Shown piece by piece: positions 45,294 to 57,864 of a stretch of 64,000 nt of DNA. Under the pieces are notes generated by a model that saw only the letters and a list, made by a program, of their open reading frames with translations, did no database searches and was not told the DNA's origin. Numbering within the stretch: the first letter of the stretch is position 1; every line of letters starts with the position of its first letter. Source of the DNA: Micrasema longulum (taxonomy: Eukaryota; Arthropoda; Insecta; Trichoptera; Brachycentridae); contig JAGVSM010005032.1 in the NCBI GenBank assembly GCA_022494885.1, positions 248,001 through 312,000 on the forward strand, read 5' to 3'. The translations under genes were made by a program, and so were the position numbers.

Positions 45294-48143
45294 ATGAAGA
45301 CCAAAACCGAAAATTTTCATCAAGAGGTTTTAAATAATAACTATGACATAATCTGCTTGACGGAAACTTGGCTTAACTCAACAATATTTAGTGAAGAAAT
45401 ATTTGACCGGCGATATGCTGTCTTCAGAAGAGATCGCGAAACATCAAGTTCTACTTCAAGGCAAGGTGGAGGAGTTTTGATAGCAGTCTCGAAAAAACTA
45501 GTGTCCAATAGAAATAAAACATTTGAAAGTGAAAATGAAGACATTTGGGTGGAAATCAAATCGAATATTACTTCAAACTTTAGTATTTATCTTTGTGTAG
45601 CATATATTCCTCCAAATTTAAATATCTCTAACTATAATAGCTGCTTTCAAAAGCTTCAGTACAGATGTCTTCAACGTAAATCAAATTCACAATGCATCAT
45701 TCTAGGCGATTTTAACATACCTGAAATTAAATGGGTATCAGATGCTTCAGGTAATAATAATTTTCTCTGTCCTACAAATTATACTAGCCCAAAATCATTA
45801 ATTTTGGTTGACTTTGCATGTATCTGTAACGTTTATCAATTTAATTATCAATGCAATCATAATGGTCGAATATTGGATCTAGTTTTCTCTGATAAAAATA
45901 ATTTAAAAGTTTTTCCAGTCGACGGTCTTGTAGCAATTGATCAGCATCATCCAGCAATCGAAATTTCATTTGAAATTGAGAATACTCAATTATTGAATGA
46001 AAATTGCGAAACTTTCAAATACAACTTTAAAAAATGTAATTACGAACTCTGCCGTCAAGACATATCATCTGAAGACTGGAAGATGAAGTTTGGAGAACAT
46101 AATACAAATGATATGGTCTTGATTTTCTACAACATTTTATGGGAAATAATAAATAGACATGCCCCATTTAAAAATAGTAAATCAAATTGTAATTATCCAC
46201 AATGGTTTAGTAAACCATTAATTAAGGTTTTAAAAGAAAAACATAAAATGCGGACGAGGGCGAAAAAATACAATAATCCACTGGATTATGAGGCATTCTC
46301 CATCCTAAGAAAAAGATCCAAAGCTTTGCAAAAGAAATGCTATAGAACTTATATTAAATCTGTTGAGGAAGGCTTAGTAGACAATATGAAGGTATTCTGG
46401 TCATTTTCTAAAACACAGCGTGCTACTAACTGTATTCCAAAAGTTATGATATATGAAAATGAACGCGCCAGTGATGGAATTGCCGTAGCTGAAATGTTCT
46501 CGAATTATTTTGCCGCTGTTTTCAGTAAATCAAACATTGTTCAGAATGTATCAAATACATCCAAAGTATCAAATGATAGATACTACCAATTTAACCTATC
46601 TGATTTAAAAATTAACGAAGATGTAATCAAAATTTCTCTAAAAAATTTGGATATTAATAAGGGTCCAGGGCCTGACCAGATACCAAGTATGTTTTTAAAA
46701 AACTGCAGTAATGAATTAAGCAAACCATTGTACATGATATTTAATAAATCTCTTAATGAATGTATTTTTCCTGATTTGTGGAAGATTGCTAATGTGACCC
46801 CCATCCATAAATCTGGGGATAAATCGTCTGTCACGAATTACAGACCTATTTGTATTCTTTCATGTTTTGCCAAAGTTTTTGAATCGTTAATCTATAAAGT
46901 TGTTCTGGAATATGTTAAGCCATTAATTTGTCCCAAACAACACGGTTTTCTTCCTAAAAGATCTATTAATTCTAACCTTCTGGAATATTGTGACTATATT
47001 TGTTCATCATTTAATAAAAAATGTCAGGTGGATGCTGTGTATACAGATTTCCAGAAGGCCTTTGATAAAGTTAACCACCATATATTGATACAAAAGTTGG
47101 AAGCAATCGGTATACATGGCGATCTTCTAAATTGGATGATATCTTATTTGAAAAACAGAACCCAAATTGTATGCATAAATAAATTTGAATCATCACCTTT
47201 AACTGTAACATCTGGTGTGCCGCAGGGCTCTAATCTTGGACCATTATTATTTTTAATTTTTATAAACGATCTTGGCTCCCTCTTAGAGTGTAATTATCTT
47301 TTCTATGCTGATGACTTGAAAATATTTCGTAAAATTGAATCAACAGATGATCACGCAATGCTTCAAAAAGATCTTGATTCCTTAAGTGAATGGTGTAAAC
47401 TGAATGATATGCACCTTAATGTTAAAAAATGCCATCAAATAACGTTTACAAGAAAAAGAACTCAAAACTGTTTTACTTATAGCATTAATAATATTGACCT
47501 CAACTCAGTAAGCACAATCCGAGATCTTGGAATCACATTTGACTCACGTTTAACTTTTTCCAATCATTTCAATATTGTTAAAGAGAAATCTTTACAAATG
47601 CTGGGCTTCATACACAGAATATTCAAGCCATTTAGAAATGCAGCATCAATAATTTGTTTGTATAATTCTCTTGTACGTAGTAAGTTGGAATTTGGAAGTA
47701 TTGTTTGGTCACCTCATTATGTGATTTATAAAAATATAATTGAAACTGTACAGAAAAAATTTCTTCGTTCTTTGTCGTTTAAGTGTAACATGGGCAGAAT
47801 ACTTCAATGTTATGAAGAGCGCTTGGAGTATTTTAAAATTTAAAAGTTAGAAACTAGGAGACAAATTATAGATATGATGTACTTGTATAATATAATTCAC
47901 AATAATGTTGATTCAGTGTTTTGTGTTCAAAGTGTGTCATTGTACGTTCCCCGTAGGCGCCTTAGATCACCTAATACATTTTACCTTCAAATTTTTACAA
48001 ACAATATGGCACATTTTAACCCTCTTGCAAGTATGTTAAGACTCTATAACAAAATGGAAAAAAAAGTTAACATTGACATTTATCATGATAGAGCAAATGG
48101 TTATAAAAAAAACATTACTATGTATCTTAGATCAAATGCCTAA
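45294..48143 (+). pseudogene. LINE ORF2: apurinic-type endonuclease plus reverse transcriptase, one in-frame stop
   Basis: The frame is 950 codons with a single TAA at 47,841-47,843; the same frame continues afterwards to 48,143. Endonuclease landmarks are DIICLTETWL (near residue 18), GGGVLIAVSKKL, ILGDFNIPEIKW and DQHHPAIEI. Reverse transcriptase landmarks are NVTPIHKSGDKSSVTNYRPI, DAVYTDFQKAFDKVNH, SGVPQGSNLGPLLF and FYADDLKIF (catalytic YADD at residues 671-674). The protein would nick DNA and copy the element RNA by target-primed reverse transcription. The region after the stop reads KLETRRQIIDMMYLYNIIHN, so the truncation removes only the C-terminal ~100 residues. The frame also runs upstream of the Met (SLNIYYQNTRG), so the true start may be different. 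Confidence 0.88.
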
Positions 48144-48559
48144 TCCTTAGTTTTGTGTATGTAAATTAATTTTGGTCTTTTTTTATTATATCTTATATGT
48201 TTTTAATTTCTCTTTTCTTTTCTTTAAAAAAAAAAAAAAATCTTTCTTTATTTTTACATTTCACTAAACTTAATCTTAACCATTACTTAAATTGAATTTA
48301 CACTCTTATTTTATATAATTTATGAAAGATGTTGAAGTTCTGTAATTGAGAATATATGTAAAGAACGTTAGTTATGCTCACTTGAAAAATGTATGTATTG
48401 TATGTATTCTTGTTGAACTTCCAAATAAATTTAAAAAAAAAATAAAAAAAAAAAAAGGTTTTGCAATTGAACGTAGTTATTTAGAAAGCAGCCAGCCATA
48501 AAAAATGGAAACTGAGATAATGGCACTTTTATGAAAAGAGTGAATAATTAAATCTACAC

Positions 48560-49300
48560 AACAGTTGTAATGTTTTTTACTTTGGCAAATGATAAATTAT
48601 TTATTTTAATTTTTTATGTTTGTTTATTTTTCCATACCTATACGGGTATTTTAATTACAAAAATACAATTAAAAAAAATAAATCTCAAAATTAAGCAATA
48701 CCGTAATTTGGGAAAAATTCCCACAAAGTGTCTGCCCAAAAATTCCTACTTCCACTTCAGCGTCTGAGCGTGGGCTATTCCTTTTTTAATAATTTATTCG
48801 TTTTTAGCATATAAATATGGTAGGACATAATTATGAAAAGTAAAACCAGATTTTCATATGCTGCTAAATAATGCATGCAGTCGTATTTTATAACACAATA
48901 AAGAATTTAACTATGTTTTTGACCAGATTTAATGATTTAAATGACAACCAGATCTAATATTGAATGAAATCTCAAACAACTCTGAATCTATGATGAGGGT
49001 ATTCATTTTTATGACATTTTGACGCCGTGAAATTTTCAGAAAGTTATTACAGTTTTTTGATTTTTGTTTGTTTATTTTTCCATACATATATTATTTACAT
49101 ATAAATATAATTACAAACACACACTTTAGAAAAATACATCCTCAAATTAAGTTATAACAGAAATGGGAAAAAAATACCCACAAAGACTTCAGCGTCTGAG
49201 CGTGAGCCATTTCTTTTTTAATTATTAAAAAGTTTATATCATATAAATATGGTTTGACCATGAAAAGAAAAGAAAAAGAAAAAAAAAACCAAACTAACAT
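48560..49300. repeat. Two direct copies of a ~230-bp AT-rich sequence
   Basis: The segments at about 48,590-48,880 and 49,070-49,300 share tgtttgtttatttttccata, cttcagcgtctgagcgtg and catataaatatggt, separated by about 190 bp. They may be 3' UTR pieces of LINEs. Confidence 0.65.
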
Positions 49301-49339
49301 ATGCTGAATTTACGAAAACATGATTTATTTGGAGTACGC

Positions 49340-49965
49340 ATTTATTTTTTTTTTAAATATATTTTTTTTTAAAGAATGTGTCTATCTGTTCCTTCCTTGT
49401 TAATCCAAGACCTCAAACCTACTTTAAACTGAACCAGTGATTTAATGTTTTGTAGTTCCTTAGTTAGAAGATTGAAGGATCTTGGACCAACGAGTAAGAA
49501 GTGCCTCTGTGCAAACTTACTTCTGCATCCTGGAACTGACAGTACACTATCGGATCTATTACAAATACGATTTAAATTATTAAAGATATTTCAGGCACTG
49601 AAATAAATATAATTTTCTAAAACTAAGGAGTCCACTCTCTACGTGTAATTTATTATTAGGAAATAGTCTATGTTTTTTGTAAATTATCTTAATTATATTT
49701 TTCTGTGCAATTTCTACTGGGCGACTATGCAGTTCCGTGACTCCTCCCCACCCTTTTATACCATTTGTTATTGGGGATTGAATTAAAGCGTAATATACCA
49801 TTTTTAATTTTTCTTTGATAAATATATTTTTTAGCCTTTGGAAGACATAAGATAAATGTCTAAGTGTATCTGTTAGTTTAGCTATATGTTTTTCCTGGCT
49901 GGCTGGTTTAAACAAAACATAGAATTGCCCTTCGTCAATTTGATAACACCAATATCTCATTTTTT
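49340..49965 (-). mobile_element. LINE ORF2 3' fragment with A-rich tail
   Basis: The reverse strand encodes RLKNIFIKEKLKMVYYALIQ, GIKGWGGVTELHSRPVEIAQ and, after a frameshift, FLLVGPRSFNLLTKELQNIK, all typical of the region after the reverse transcriptase. An A-rich tail follows on the reverse strand (49,340-49,372). Confidence 0.8.
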
Positions 49966-50076
49966 CATTATTGTGGACTGGCTACTTTCTGCATAACTAC
50001 CTTTAATTGTTACCCTGTTCATTGTACCTTTTGCTTCGATTTTTTTTCGTTAGGTTTCTTTGAGCCTTACTTTATG

Positions 50077-50196
50077 AATTCGGCGTAAAGTTACCCTTAA
50101 GTATAGTGGTATAATTCCTTATTATAGTGGTAGAATAACGATGGTAGTCCCATCCAAATTATACCACTGTATTTTAGTGTAACTTTACGCCGAATT
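50077..50196. mobile_element. ~120-bp hairpin MITE
   Basis: AATTCGGCGTAAAGTTACCC pairs with the reverse complement of its right arm (AGTGTAACTTTACGCCGAATT region), and inner parts (GTGGTATAATT / AATTATACCAC) pair as well, so nearly the whole element folds. Confidence 0.8.
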
Positions 50197-50290
50197 AAGA
50201 AATATGGCCCTTTGTTTTCCTTTTATATTTAATTTGCTTTTTTTTGTCTTTTTCGTATGACTGTGGAATTCGCTGAAGTTAATTATAACT

Positions 50291-50321
50291 AAAAATCCTT
50301 TATATTAATAAAGGATTTTTA
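50291..50321. repeat. Perfect short palindrome
   Basis: AAAAATCCTTTAT, centre atta, then ATAAAGGATTTTT. Confidence 0.9.
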
Positions 50322-50449
50322 GACCAGTAATATTTAGTTTTGTGTTTTTCAATGCCTTTTATTTTATTTTGTGTTACTTCTGGTAATCAGTTTGTGAACC
50401 AGAAATGAATTAATAGAATTTAAATGTTATTTTCAATAAAATAACGCCA

Positions 50450-50775
50450 TATTTATTTCATTTTTAGTGATTTCTTTGTAGAAATATTGGCGTTCTTGTG
50501 ATTTACTCAAATATTAAAATTTTGAGACTATTTACAAGTTGTAAAATGTTCATTGCAAATAATTGTGTAAAATCACTCTTTTTTTACTTTTCTGTCTACC
50601 AGTTAAGAGATACAGGTCTCGTCATCGAGATAAATACCACTAAAAACATTTACTATTAATAATACCTAGACGTTGCACAAAAATACAAAACGTTTTTTTT
50701 TTGCAGGAATAGAATTCGGAACCTTCCATGGGTGAGTCAATCGTTTTAACCACTATACCACGGAGTTCCCTAATT
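50450..50775 (-). mobile_element. SINE-B-type tail with a different tRNA-like head
   Basis: The tail (gatttactcaaatattaaaa, ctgtctaccagttaagagat) matches SINE-B. The head in reverse reads ctccgtggtatagtggttaa and ggttccgaattc, with A and B box positions kept but a different tRNA-like sequence. Confidence 0.5.
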
Positions 50776-51607
50776 TTTTGCTTGCTTATTACTTTGTTGA
50801 CTTTTTTATTTATTAAATTTATTATATACGCCTAGAGAGCTTTTACATGACAGGTATAAAATTACAATTCAAGCGTTTCATTACAAAAGGTAATAAGTAG
50901 GTCTTATGAATATGTATCTAATAAATTATTGTTTTTTATCTATAAATTATTTATATTTATTATCTCGTTACAAACATAAAATTATACATTTATACAAAGT
51001 TAGTTAGACTACCCCGTTCTGAAGAAGCCAAAAAAATTATAAAAATAACAGTAATCAATATATAGACACAATAAATGCAGGTAGAAAATATAGTTAAGTA
51101 TATACCCAAAACAAAAAAATATTAGTAAAAAACATACAAAAAACCCAATAATCCAAATCCAAAATCCGCAGTAATAAAAAAAATACATAGTAAAAGACAT
51201 AGTAAAAATACATATACGTTAGAGTGAGATGGATATATGACGAACGAACGAACTTACGAAACGAAATTGTGACAGAATAAGCCTTCTGTTTTTTTGCATA
51301 AATGATAGTTATACAGGTTTATCAAACGTGTGTTTTTTTTTTATTTCAATGTTTAATAAAAATCTCCTGTAAACGATAATATTTTTTTTTAACATTATTA
51401 TGATTGAATAATTCTAAATAAAGCGATGTTTCCTTATTTTCGTTTTATTCCCGCAAAAGTGTCAATTGAATACATATATCTCTATTGTTGTGTGTTTTCT
51501 TGCAATTGGTGATCGTAATTATCTATATACCTGTGTAAGTATATCGTAAAATGAAGCATGTAAATTAATTTTGCATTAAAATGAAAAATGCGTTGTTACT
51601 TAAAAAT

Positions 51608-52100
51608 GTACAACAACAACAACAACAAACCATCACGCCGTTTCTCCGTAGGGGTAGACAGAGAGGATAGAACGCCATAACACTCTATCTTGGCATACAG
51701 ACCTCGCTTCCTCTACATTCATACATCTTCTTATGCACGCACGCCGATTATTCCTACTTTTGACATGTCCATCTTCAAGTATTTGATGGACTTGATCGTG
51801 CCATGTCTTTCTCGGTCTTCCTCGTTTTCTGCATCCATCAACATTTGCATCGTAGATCCTTTTAGTCGTTCTTTCGCTGTCCATTCGCTGTACATGTCCA
51901 AACCAACGCAGCACCCCTTTCTTATTCTGTCAATAATGCATGACTCAGCCTTACACACTTCACGGATCTCGACATTTGTGCACCTATCATACATCGTTTT
52001 ACCACACATTCGCCTGAGGGATCGCATTTCGACAGCATTCAACCTACTTTCATCATTATTTTTCCAATTCCATACTTCGCTCCCATACATTAGAGTTGGT
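51608..52100 (-). mobile_element. RTE-type LINE ORF C-terminus with (TTG)n 3' tail
   Basis: The reverse strand encodes MYGSEVWNWKNNDESRLNAV, then with one frameshift MLRWFGHVQRMDSERTTKRI and RKRGRPRKTWHDQVHQIL, ending YPYGETA. 'LRWFGHV.RM' with 'G.RRRGRP...W.D' is the signature of RTE-type proteins. The (CAA)n on the + strand at 51,608-51,628 is the microsatellite tail such elements carry at their 3' end. Confidence 0.85.
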
Positions 52101-52479
52101 GTAAAATGTAAAGGTGCTTAAATAGAAATAGAATGTTTAAATAGGAAAATTGAAAACGAAGTCAATTTTTAACTGAATTTTTGCATGATTTTATTTTGAA
52201 AAACATATACGTTTTTTGTAATTAAATGTAAAAACTCGATAAAGAACGAGCATAGAATTTAAGTTGCGAAGGTATAAGTATTTAAATGATTAGGGTAATC
52301 CAATTTCATTCTGAGTTAGAAATAATGAATTTGCCAAGTAAGAATCTATAAGACCCTTGGTGCAACGTGAAAGAGTGTGCGTTCAAAAATTGCCATTGTA
52401 TGCGTTAGTAGGCTGGAACCATTTTGACGAAATTTTTTTTCCCACGCGCGGGTGATGTGGCCTTAATAAAAATACTTTT

Positions 52480-52650
52480 CATTAATGAGCAGGTTCCTAG
52501 GTAGTTGTTAACGATTGAACTCCAAAACTTGAAATTATTAATATTTAAATATTGAATTTAAGTAGGTACCTAGGTACTTTTTTAAGATTGAGTCAAATAC
52601 ATAAAATAAACATTTTCAAATACAGAATTGTTTTTGTAAATGTCACACCC
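52480..52650 (+). repeat. Dispersed repeat R-A, partial
   Basis: It shares gcaggttcctaggtagttgt-like and aagtaggtacctaggtactt segments with 22,560-22,700 and 62,290-62,410. Confidence 0.55.
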
Positions 52651-52888
52651 TGCTCTAATTATTATTTTTATCATGGATAACTTATGTAGCGCCATTTTCG
52701 TAATATAATACCTCAAGGGCGCCTTACATAGTGATTATTTAGATAAATCAATTTAATCGAAGCTTTTAAATTTGTAATTTAATTGAAACAATTTATTTTG
52801 CTGCCACATGCAACGGATTCATTCAAGTAATTTAGAGAACAAGTGGGTTTTAAGTTTTTTCCGAAACATCACTTCACAGGGACCCACT

Positions 52889-52916
52889 ATATTTATTTAT
52901 TTATTTATTTATTTCT
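52889..52916. repeat. (ATTT)n microsatellite
   Basis: Seven ATTT units. Confidence 0.9.
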
Positions 52917-53301
52917 TTTATTTCATTTTATTTGGGATTTTTACAGCTATTACATAAACAAAATAATTAGAAAAATCTTAACAATACTAAAGCCAATTAA
53001 AAAAATCCACTGTAAATATAATGACACATAATATATAAGAAAAGAAGTTTAGTAATTTTATTTTTGTGACGTTTGTATTCATGTGTATGTGAATGTGTGT
53101 ATGCGTGAATGAATGAGGGAGAGGATATATGTGCGTGTGGGAATGAAAGAGGGAGAGGGTGCGTTTGTATGGGTGCGTAAGTATGAAAATAATATATTTG
53201 CTTAAAACTTGTAAATTGTATAAAAAATGGTACAATAAAGAGCTTAGTAAAAAGTTAGAAACCTTTTTGTTAAAATTCAAATGACGAAATGATATAAATT
53301 G

Positions 53302-55362
53302 TTTTTTTTTTTTTTAAGTATGTTAAATTTCAAAACCGTATTCTGAAGAACCGTAGTCTTTTTTAAATTTAACTGATACACATCGAATGAATAATGTGCG
53401 ACGAGTCCCATACAATACAGTAGGTAATCACAAAATGCAGTAAATACGAAATAATGACAACAATAAAATAAGGATTGACAATACGCGAACGTTGATTCAA
53501 AACGAACACACAAATGCATATTATATGCACCTACATAATATATAAATAAGAATAACATATGAGTTTAATAGAAATGATTCGGATTATAAAAATCAGGTGT
53601 CACAAACAGTTGGCCCGCAGTACGGGGATACATAATTATATTAAAAGATCTTCTCACTATAAAACTTATATTAGTTCAGGGATAGAGAGCAACGGAGAGG
53701 AGGATGCGGACAAAGACAATTTATTACCTATGGCAGTTTTGATAAATTTAATATTTTTGGTAAATATATCTATGTCGTCAAATTTCCTGTTATACGTATC
53801 CATAATACTGTTAATCGTAGCGTTTTTTGACGAATTTGTTCTGCATTTAGGTATGTGGAAAAGTTGTGTATAACGCGTTTGTCTCTGTGGTACCTTAAGA
53901 TGAATGCGGATAACCAATTCGGGGGAATCTATTTTATCAGATATTATGTTGGTGAGTAACACTATATCAGCTGTGGTTCGTCTATCAGCGAGAGTTTGGA
54001 TATTATGAAAAACGCACGCTTGGCGATAATCTGGAAAATTGAGATGTAATCTACGGTTTAAATTTTTTATAAAATTTTTTTGAATTCTTTCAATTTTGCA
54101 GGAATGAATTTTATAATAAGGAGACCAGACAGGTGAAGAAAATTCTAGTAAACTACGAACATAAGAAAAATATAATTTTTTAAGAGTATCGGTATTTTGA
54201 AACGGTTTGCCTGTGCGTAGTATAAATCCTAGTGTTCTAAAAGATTTTTCAGTAATACCATCGATGTGACGATTAAAAGTTAATTTTTCATCTAAGAGGA
54301 TACCTAAATCACGGACGGTTTCGACAGATTTAATATTTGTATTATTTAATTTGTAATTAAAATCGATGGCACGGGTCTTTCTTTTGAATGTTATTTTTAG
54401 GCATTTTTCAGGGTTAAGCGATAGTTTATTATTTATACAATAAACCGACAGTCTAGTGAGGTCCTCCTGCATTTTATGACAGTCATTAGTATTTTCAATA
54501 TTTAAGTATACCTTCATGTCGTCTGCATACATAATGTATTTAGAGTTATTAAAACAATCGCCTATATCATGAACATATACATTGAATAAAAGGGGTCCTA
54601 AATGGCTACCTTGAGGGACACCAGATGGAAGCAAGGAAAAGTCAGAAGAGTGCCCGCCAACGACGACTGCCTGACTCCTTTTACTGATGTAAGAACCAAG
54701 CCAACATAAGAGATCTCTATTAATTCCGATTGCTATTAACTTTTTTTAAGAGGATTGAATGATCAACACGATCAAACGCCTTTGAATAATCAGTGTAAAT
54801 AACGTCAGATTGTAATCCCTTGGCCATACACTCAGCAATATCGGTTGTGAAGAGCGTTAAATTAGAAACTACTGATCGTTTCCGCATAAAACCGTGCTGT
54901 TCATTTGGAATGTGTAAAGCAACTTCAGATAAAAGGTGATTATAAACTAACATTTCAAATATTTTGCTAAACACTGGTAAGATTGAGACCGGTCGATAAT
55001 TCTCAACTTTATTTTTGAGGCCACTTTTATGAATGGGAATGATAAGTGCTCTTTTCCAGTGACTCGGAAAGACTCCATCTTTTAATGAGCGATTGAATAT
55101 AATTGTTAGAGGTTTGGCAAGTTGATTTGCACATTTGATTGCGAATAATGGAGGAATGTCATCGCTTCCAGCACCTTTGCTAGAATCTAATTTAGTAAGA
55201 ATTTTACGGACATCGTCGTAAGAAAAGTTAATTGAAGATGTAGCAACATTGCGTGTGCTTTGATGGAGTGGGGAGGTTATGCAGGCTTCATCGATCAAAT
55301 TGCTTTGAGTATAGACCGAATTAAAATAATTAGAGAAGTGGTTGACTTTAGGATTACGCTTT
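53302..55362 (-). mobile_element. 5'-truncated CR1/jockey-group LINE with poly(A) tail
   Basis: The reverse strand starts abruptly at about 55,362 inside ORF2 (NPKVNHFSNYFNSVYTQSNL), passes through the reverse transcriptase, stops at 53,666, and ends in A15 (T run 53,302-53,316 on the + strand). The 5' truncation and the tail are what target-primed reverse transcription leaves. Beyond 55,362 the sequence is repeat R-A. Confidence 0.85.
53666..55362 (-). pseudogene. LINE ORF2 reverse transcriptase, one frameshift
   Basis: The first part runs through SKGAGSDDIPPLF, RALIIPIHKSGLKNKVENYR and DVIYTDYSKAFDRVDHSILL. The frame breaks in an A7 run near 54,747. The next frame (LIAIGINRDLLCWLGSYI) leads into LLPSGVPQGSHLGPLLFNVY and IMYADDMKVY with the catalytic YADD, then EFSSPVWSPYYKIHSCKIER and a normal stop. 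Only this one frameshift is seen, so the insertion is young. The endonuclease half was never copied. Confidence 0.88.
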
Positions 55363-55710
55363 CAAAAATGTATTGAATGTCAGTTAATATTATTTTCGTA
55401 TAACAAAAAAATGTCTAGAAGTTATAAGAAATTTAAGAAAAGAATCTGATTGAGATCCGCAAAAGACAAAAGCTGCTTGTAAACATTCAAAATTTAAATT
55501 CAAACATTTTTTATACGCAAAAAAATAATGTCGAATGTAACCCTGGTAGGTCAATGAAGGAAAAATATTTTTTCACAGATTAGATTGAAGGTTTAAAGAT
55601 CTACAAACGTGCGCAGCGCAAAGCTCATTATTATGAGAAAACTGCACATAAATCGGTTAAACCGTTTACGAGAAGTTGAGTGACATCACACGTACAAAAG
55701 TATTATACAT
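55363..55710 (+). repeat. Dispersed repeat R-A, partial, abutting a LINE
   Basis: It begins aaaaatgtattgaatgtcag, matching 22,745, and ends with cacataaatcggttaaaccg. Confidence 0.65.
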
Positions 55711-57214
55711 GTATTTAAAAAGTTAAATAAATAAAACGCCTACACAATGAGAAAAGAAGATTAAAGCGTCATAAAAAAGTAAATTTCCTATCGAAATTTC
55801 ATCAAAACACTGAAAGACAAGAAGATTATAATTTGATTCCGTTTCCACCTCGAGAAATTGTTTGAGCCTGGTAAAATATTGTCTGACATTTTCCGATGCT
55901 TTCAACGAAGAAAAAAATACAACCTACATTATTATGGATTTGATACAAATATTTAAAGGTTTTCCTTCATTTTCAGAGCCTTTATTGAAAATACTACATG
56001 TGTTAATTACAATATTATTTTGCATTATAAAAAAGAAAATATTAAAAAATAAGAATTGTCCCGATAAACTTTGAAGCAATATGATGTCATCGGATGCTCA
56101 GACATTACTTGTAAAAATTTAAATAAAAGAAAACAGACTCAAATAAAACATAAACCAGAACATGACAACATAGTTTTAAATGGTTAAAAAGTATTTATAA
56201 ATTTGATAATTTGAAATTACATTAGTGTGTAACATATCAACTAACATATTATTGCTTTTTAGGCTGTGATCATCCTAAACCATTATAATAAACAACATCA
56301 TATAAAGTAAATTAAAATAATATAACTACAGTACATTTACGGAGACTGGATCGCTGTGCACGAGCAAACCACTAAACAGAAAACCACAAGCCCACTGCGT
56401 GATATCGCATGCAAAAATATACACGGCGTGAAAATACAATACGATGGATCGATTTTTTTGTTTTACAATTATTTACTTATTTAATACCTGGCAAACGCAA
56501 TAACTAGTACACCATGAGACCGACTATTCTCTAATCAATTTCCTTTTGCAGGATTTTTTCCTGATTGTACTCGCTAAATTTATTTATTCATTCAAAATTA
56601 CACTAGTTTATATATTAATGAACTTATTAAGGCTTTTTAGGCTATGCCCGTTTCGAGCCATAATAATTAAAAATAAGAATACATAGTAAAATTAATGAAA
56701 TTAAATTATAATGACATGTGATGCAATAGAATAATAATCTAGAAAAAATAAGTAATTAGTAATAAATAATAAAATTCTAAAGAAAACAATGCAAAAAAGA
56801 TAATCAGAAATAATTTATAAAATATAAATTGTACAAATTAAGATTCACACAAAATCAAATATACAAAATAATGGTATCATTAAAATCAACAAAATAATAG
56901 TAAAATATAGAAGTATTAAAAAAAACAAAATAAATGTATCATTGAAATCAACAGAAAAAGAATATAAAAACATAATTGAAATGATAATTGAGATAGGTTT
57001 TCTAAAAACTCACTCTATACTAGTAAGAAATATAAAAAAAAGGAGTAATAAATTATATGCCAAATAATAGTACATACAAAATTAAATAATACAAAAATAC
57101 ATAAATACAAAAATACATAATGATGATTGATTGATACATGATTTAAATAATAATTTTTATTGAATTATCATGAACATCTCTTTGAACATCTCAAGTTTTG
57201 CAATAGTATTTAAA
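55711..57214. other. AT-rich stretch without recognised features
   Basis: Long A+T-rich tracts (56,680-57,120 especially). No coding seen. Confidence 0.5.
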
Positions 57215-57372
57215 TCGGGTTGTGGCTAGTGTTGCGGACTCACGGATCAGGGGTCCTAGGTTTGAATCCCACTGTACCCCAACATGATTTTTAATTTCTA
57301 ATACTAAGTTATTTACAACTCGTTAAGGATGTCTACCAAAATTGAAGTATTTGGGTAAATTTAAATAAATTT
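57215..57372 (+). mobile_element. SINE-B, tRNA-derived
   Basis: Head atcgggttgtggctagtgtt, B box aggtttgaatccc, tail accaaaattgaagtatttgg. It is the cleanest forward copy. Confidence 0.75.
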
Positions 57373-57699
57373 TTCGAACCCGATTTAAAACAGCATTTTA
57401 TTTTAATTAGTATTACTTGATAATTATATTCTGTGTTTCTCTTTATTTTGCTTTATATATTTTTTTTTATTCTCATGTATATTCGAAATTATATAACTTC
57501 AAATTACTTAATAACCATAATAGTCAAAGCCACTCTCCAAGAACAAGAGCTAGTCTCTTTTTTGGGAAGTTACGGTTTTAAGATTAACTAAATATATAAA
57601 AGTAGATTGTAATAGAAAAAAAACATGCATAATTTCATGCAACCATACTGATTTATAAAAAAATACAAAAGCGCTAATATTTATTTTAACATATTCACG

Positions 57700-57864
57700 T
57701 AAAAAGGTGTATTTACACTAAAATATTTATAGTCCCTGAGTTGGCACCTGAAGTGTTAGACTGATCATCTTACATTCGTGTAATAAAAATGACCAAGATA
57801 CGCTGCGATTGGTGTACCATTGCAGTGCCTAAAGCACCATTGGTTGCGAAAAGATAATGATGAT
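57700..57864 (+). mobile_element. SINE-A, 5'-truncated
   Basis: Body and 3' end are present (cacctgaagtgttagactga, cattgcagtgcctaaagcac, gataatgatgat). The tRNA-like head is missing. Confidence 0.75.

Larger units (their letters stand above)
44040..48462 (+). mobile_element. Nearly full-length CR1/jockey-group LINE
   Basis: In order: a short 5' UTR (start approximate), ORF1 (44,244-45,185, frameshifted), ORF2 (45,294-48,143, one nonsense codon), a 3' UTR, and an A-rich tail ending near 48,462. No RNase H domain is visible after the reverse transcriptase, which fits the CR1/jockey-type layout. Target-site duplications could not be found. The low number of lesions suggests fairly recent insertion. 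Confidence 0.85.

Noticed and set aside
51009..51200. Aromatic-rich 63-codon reverse frame
   Set aside because: Low-complexity Tyr/Phe/Ile translation of A-rich DNA; no codon signal.
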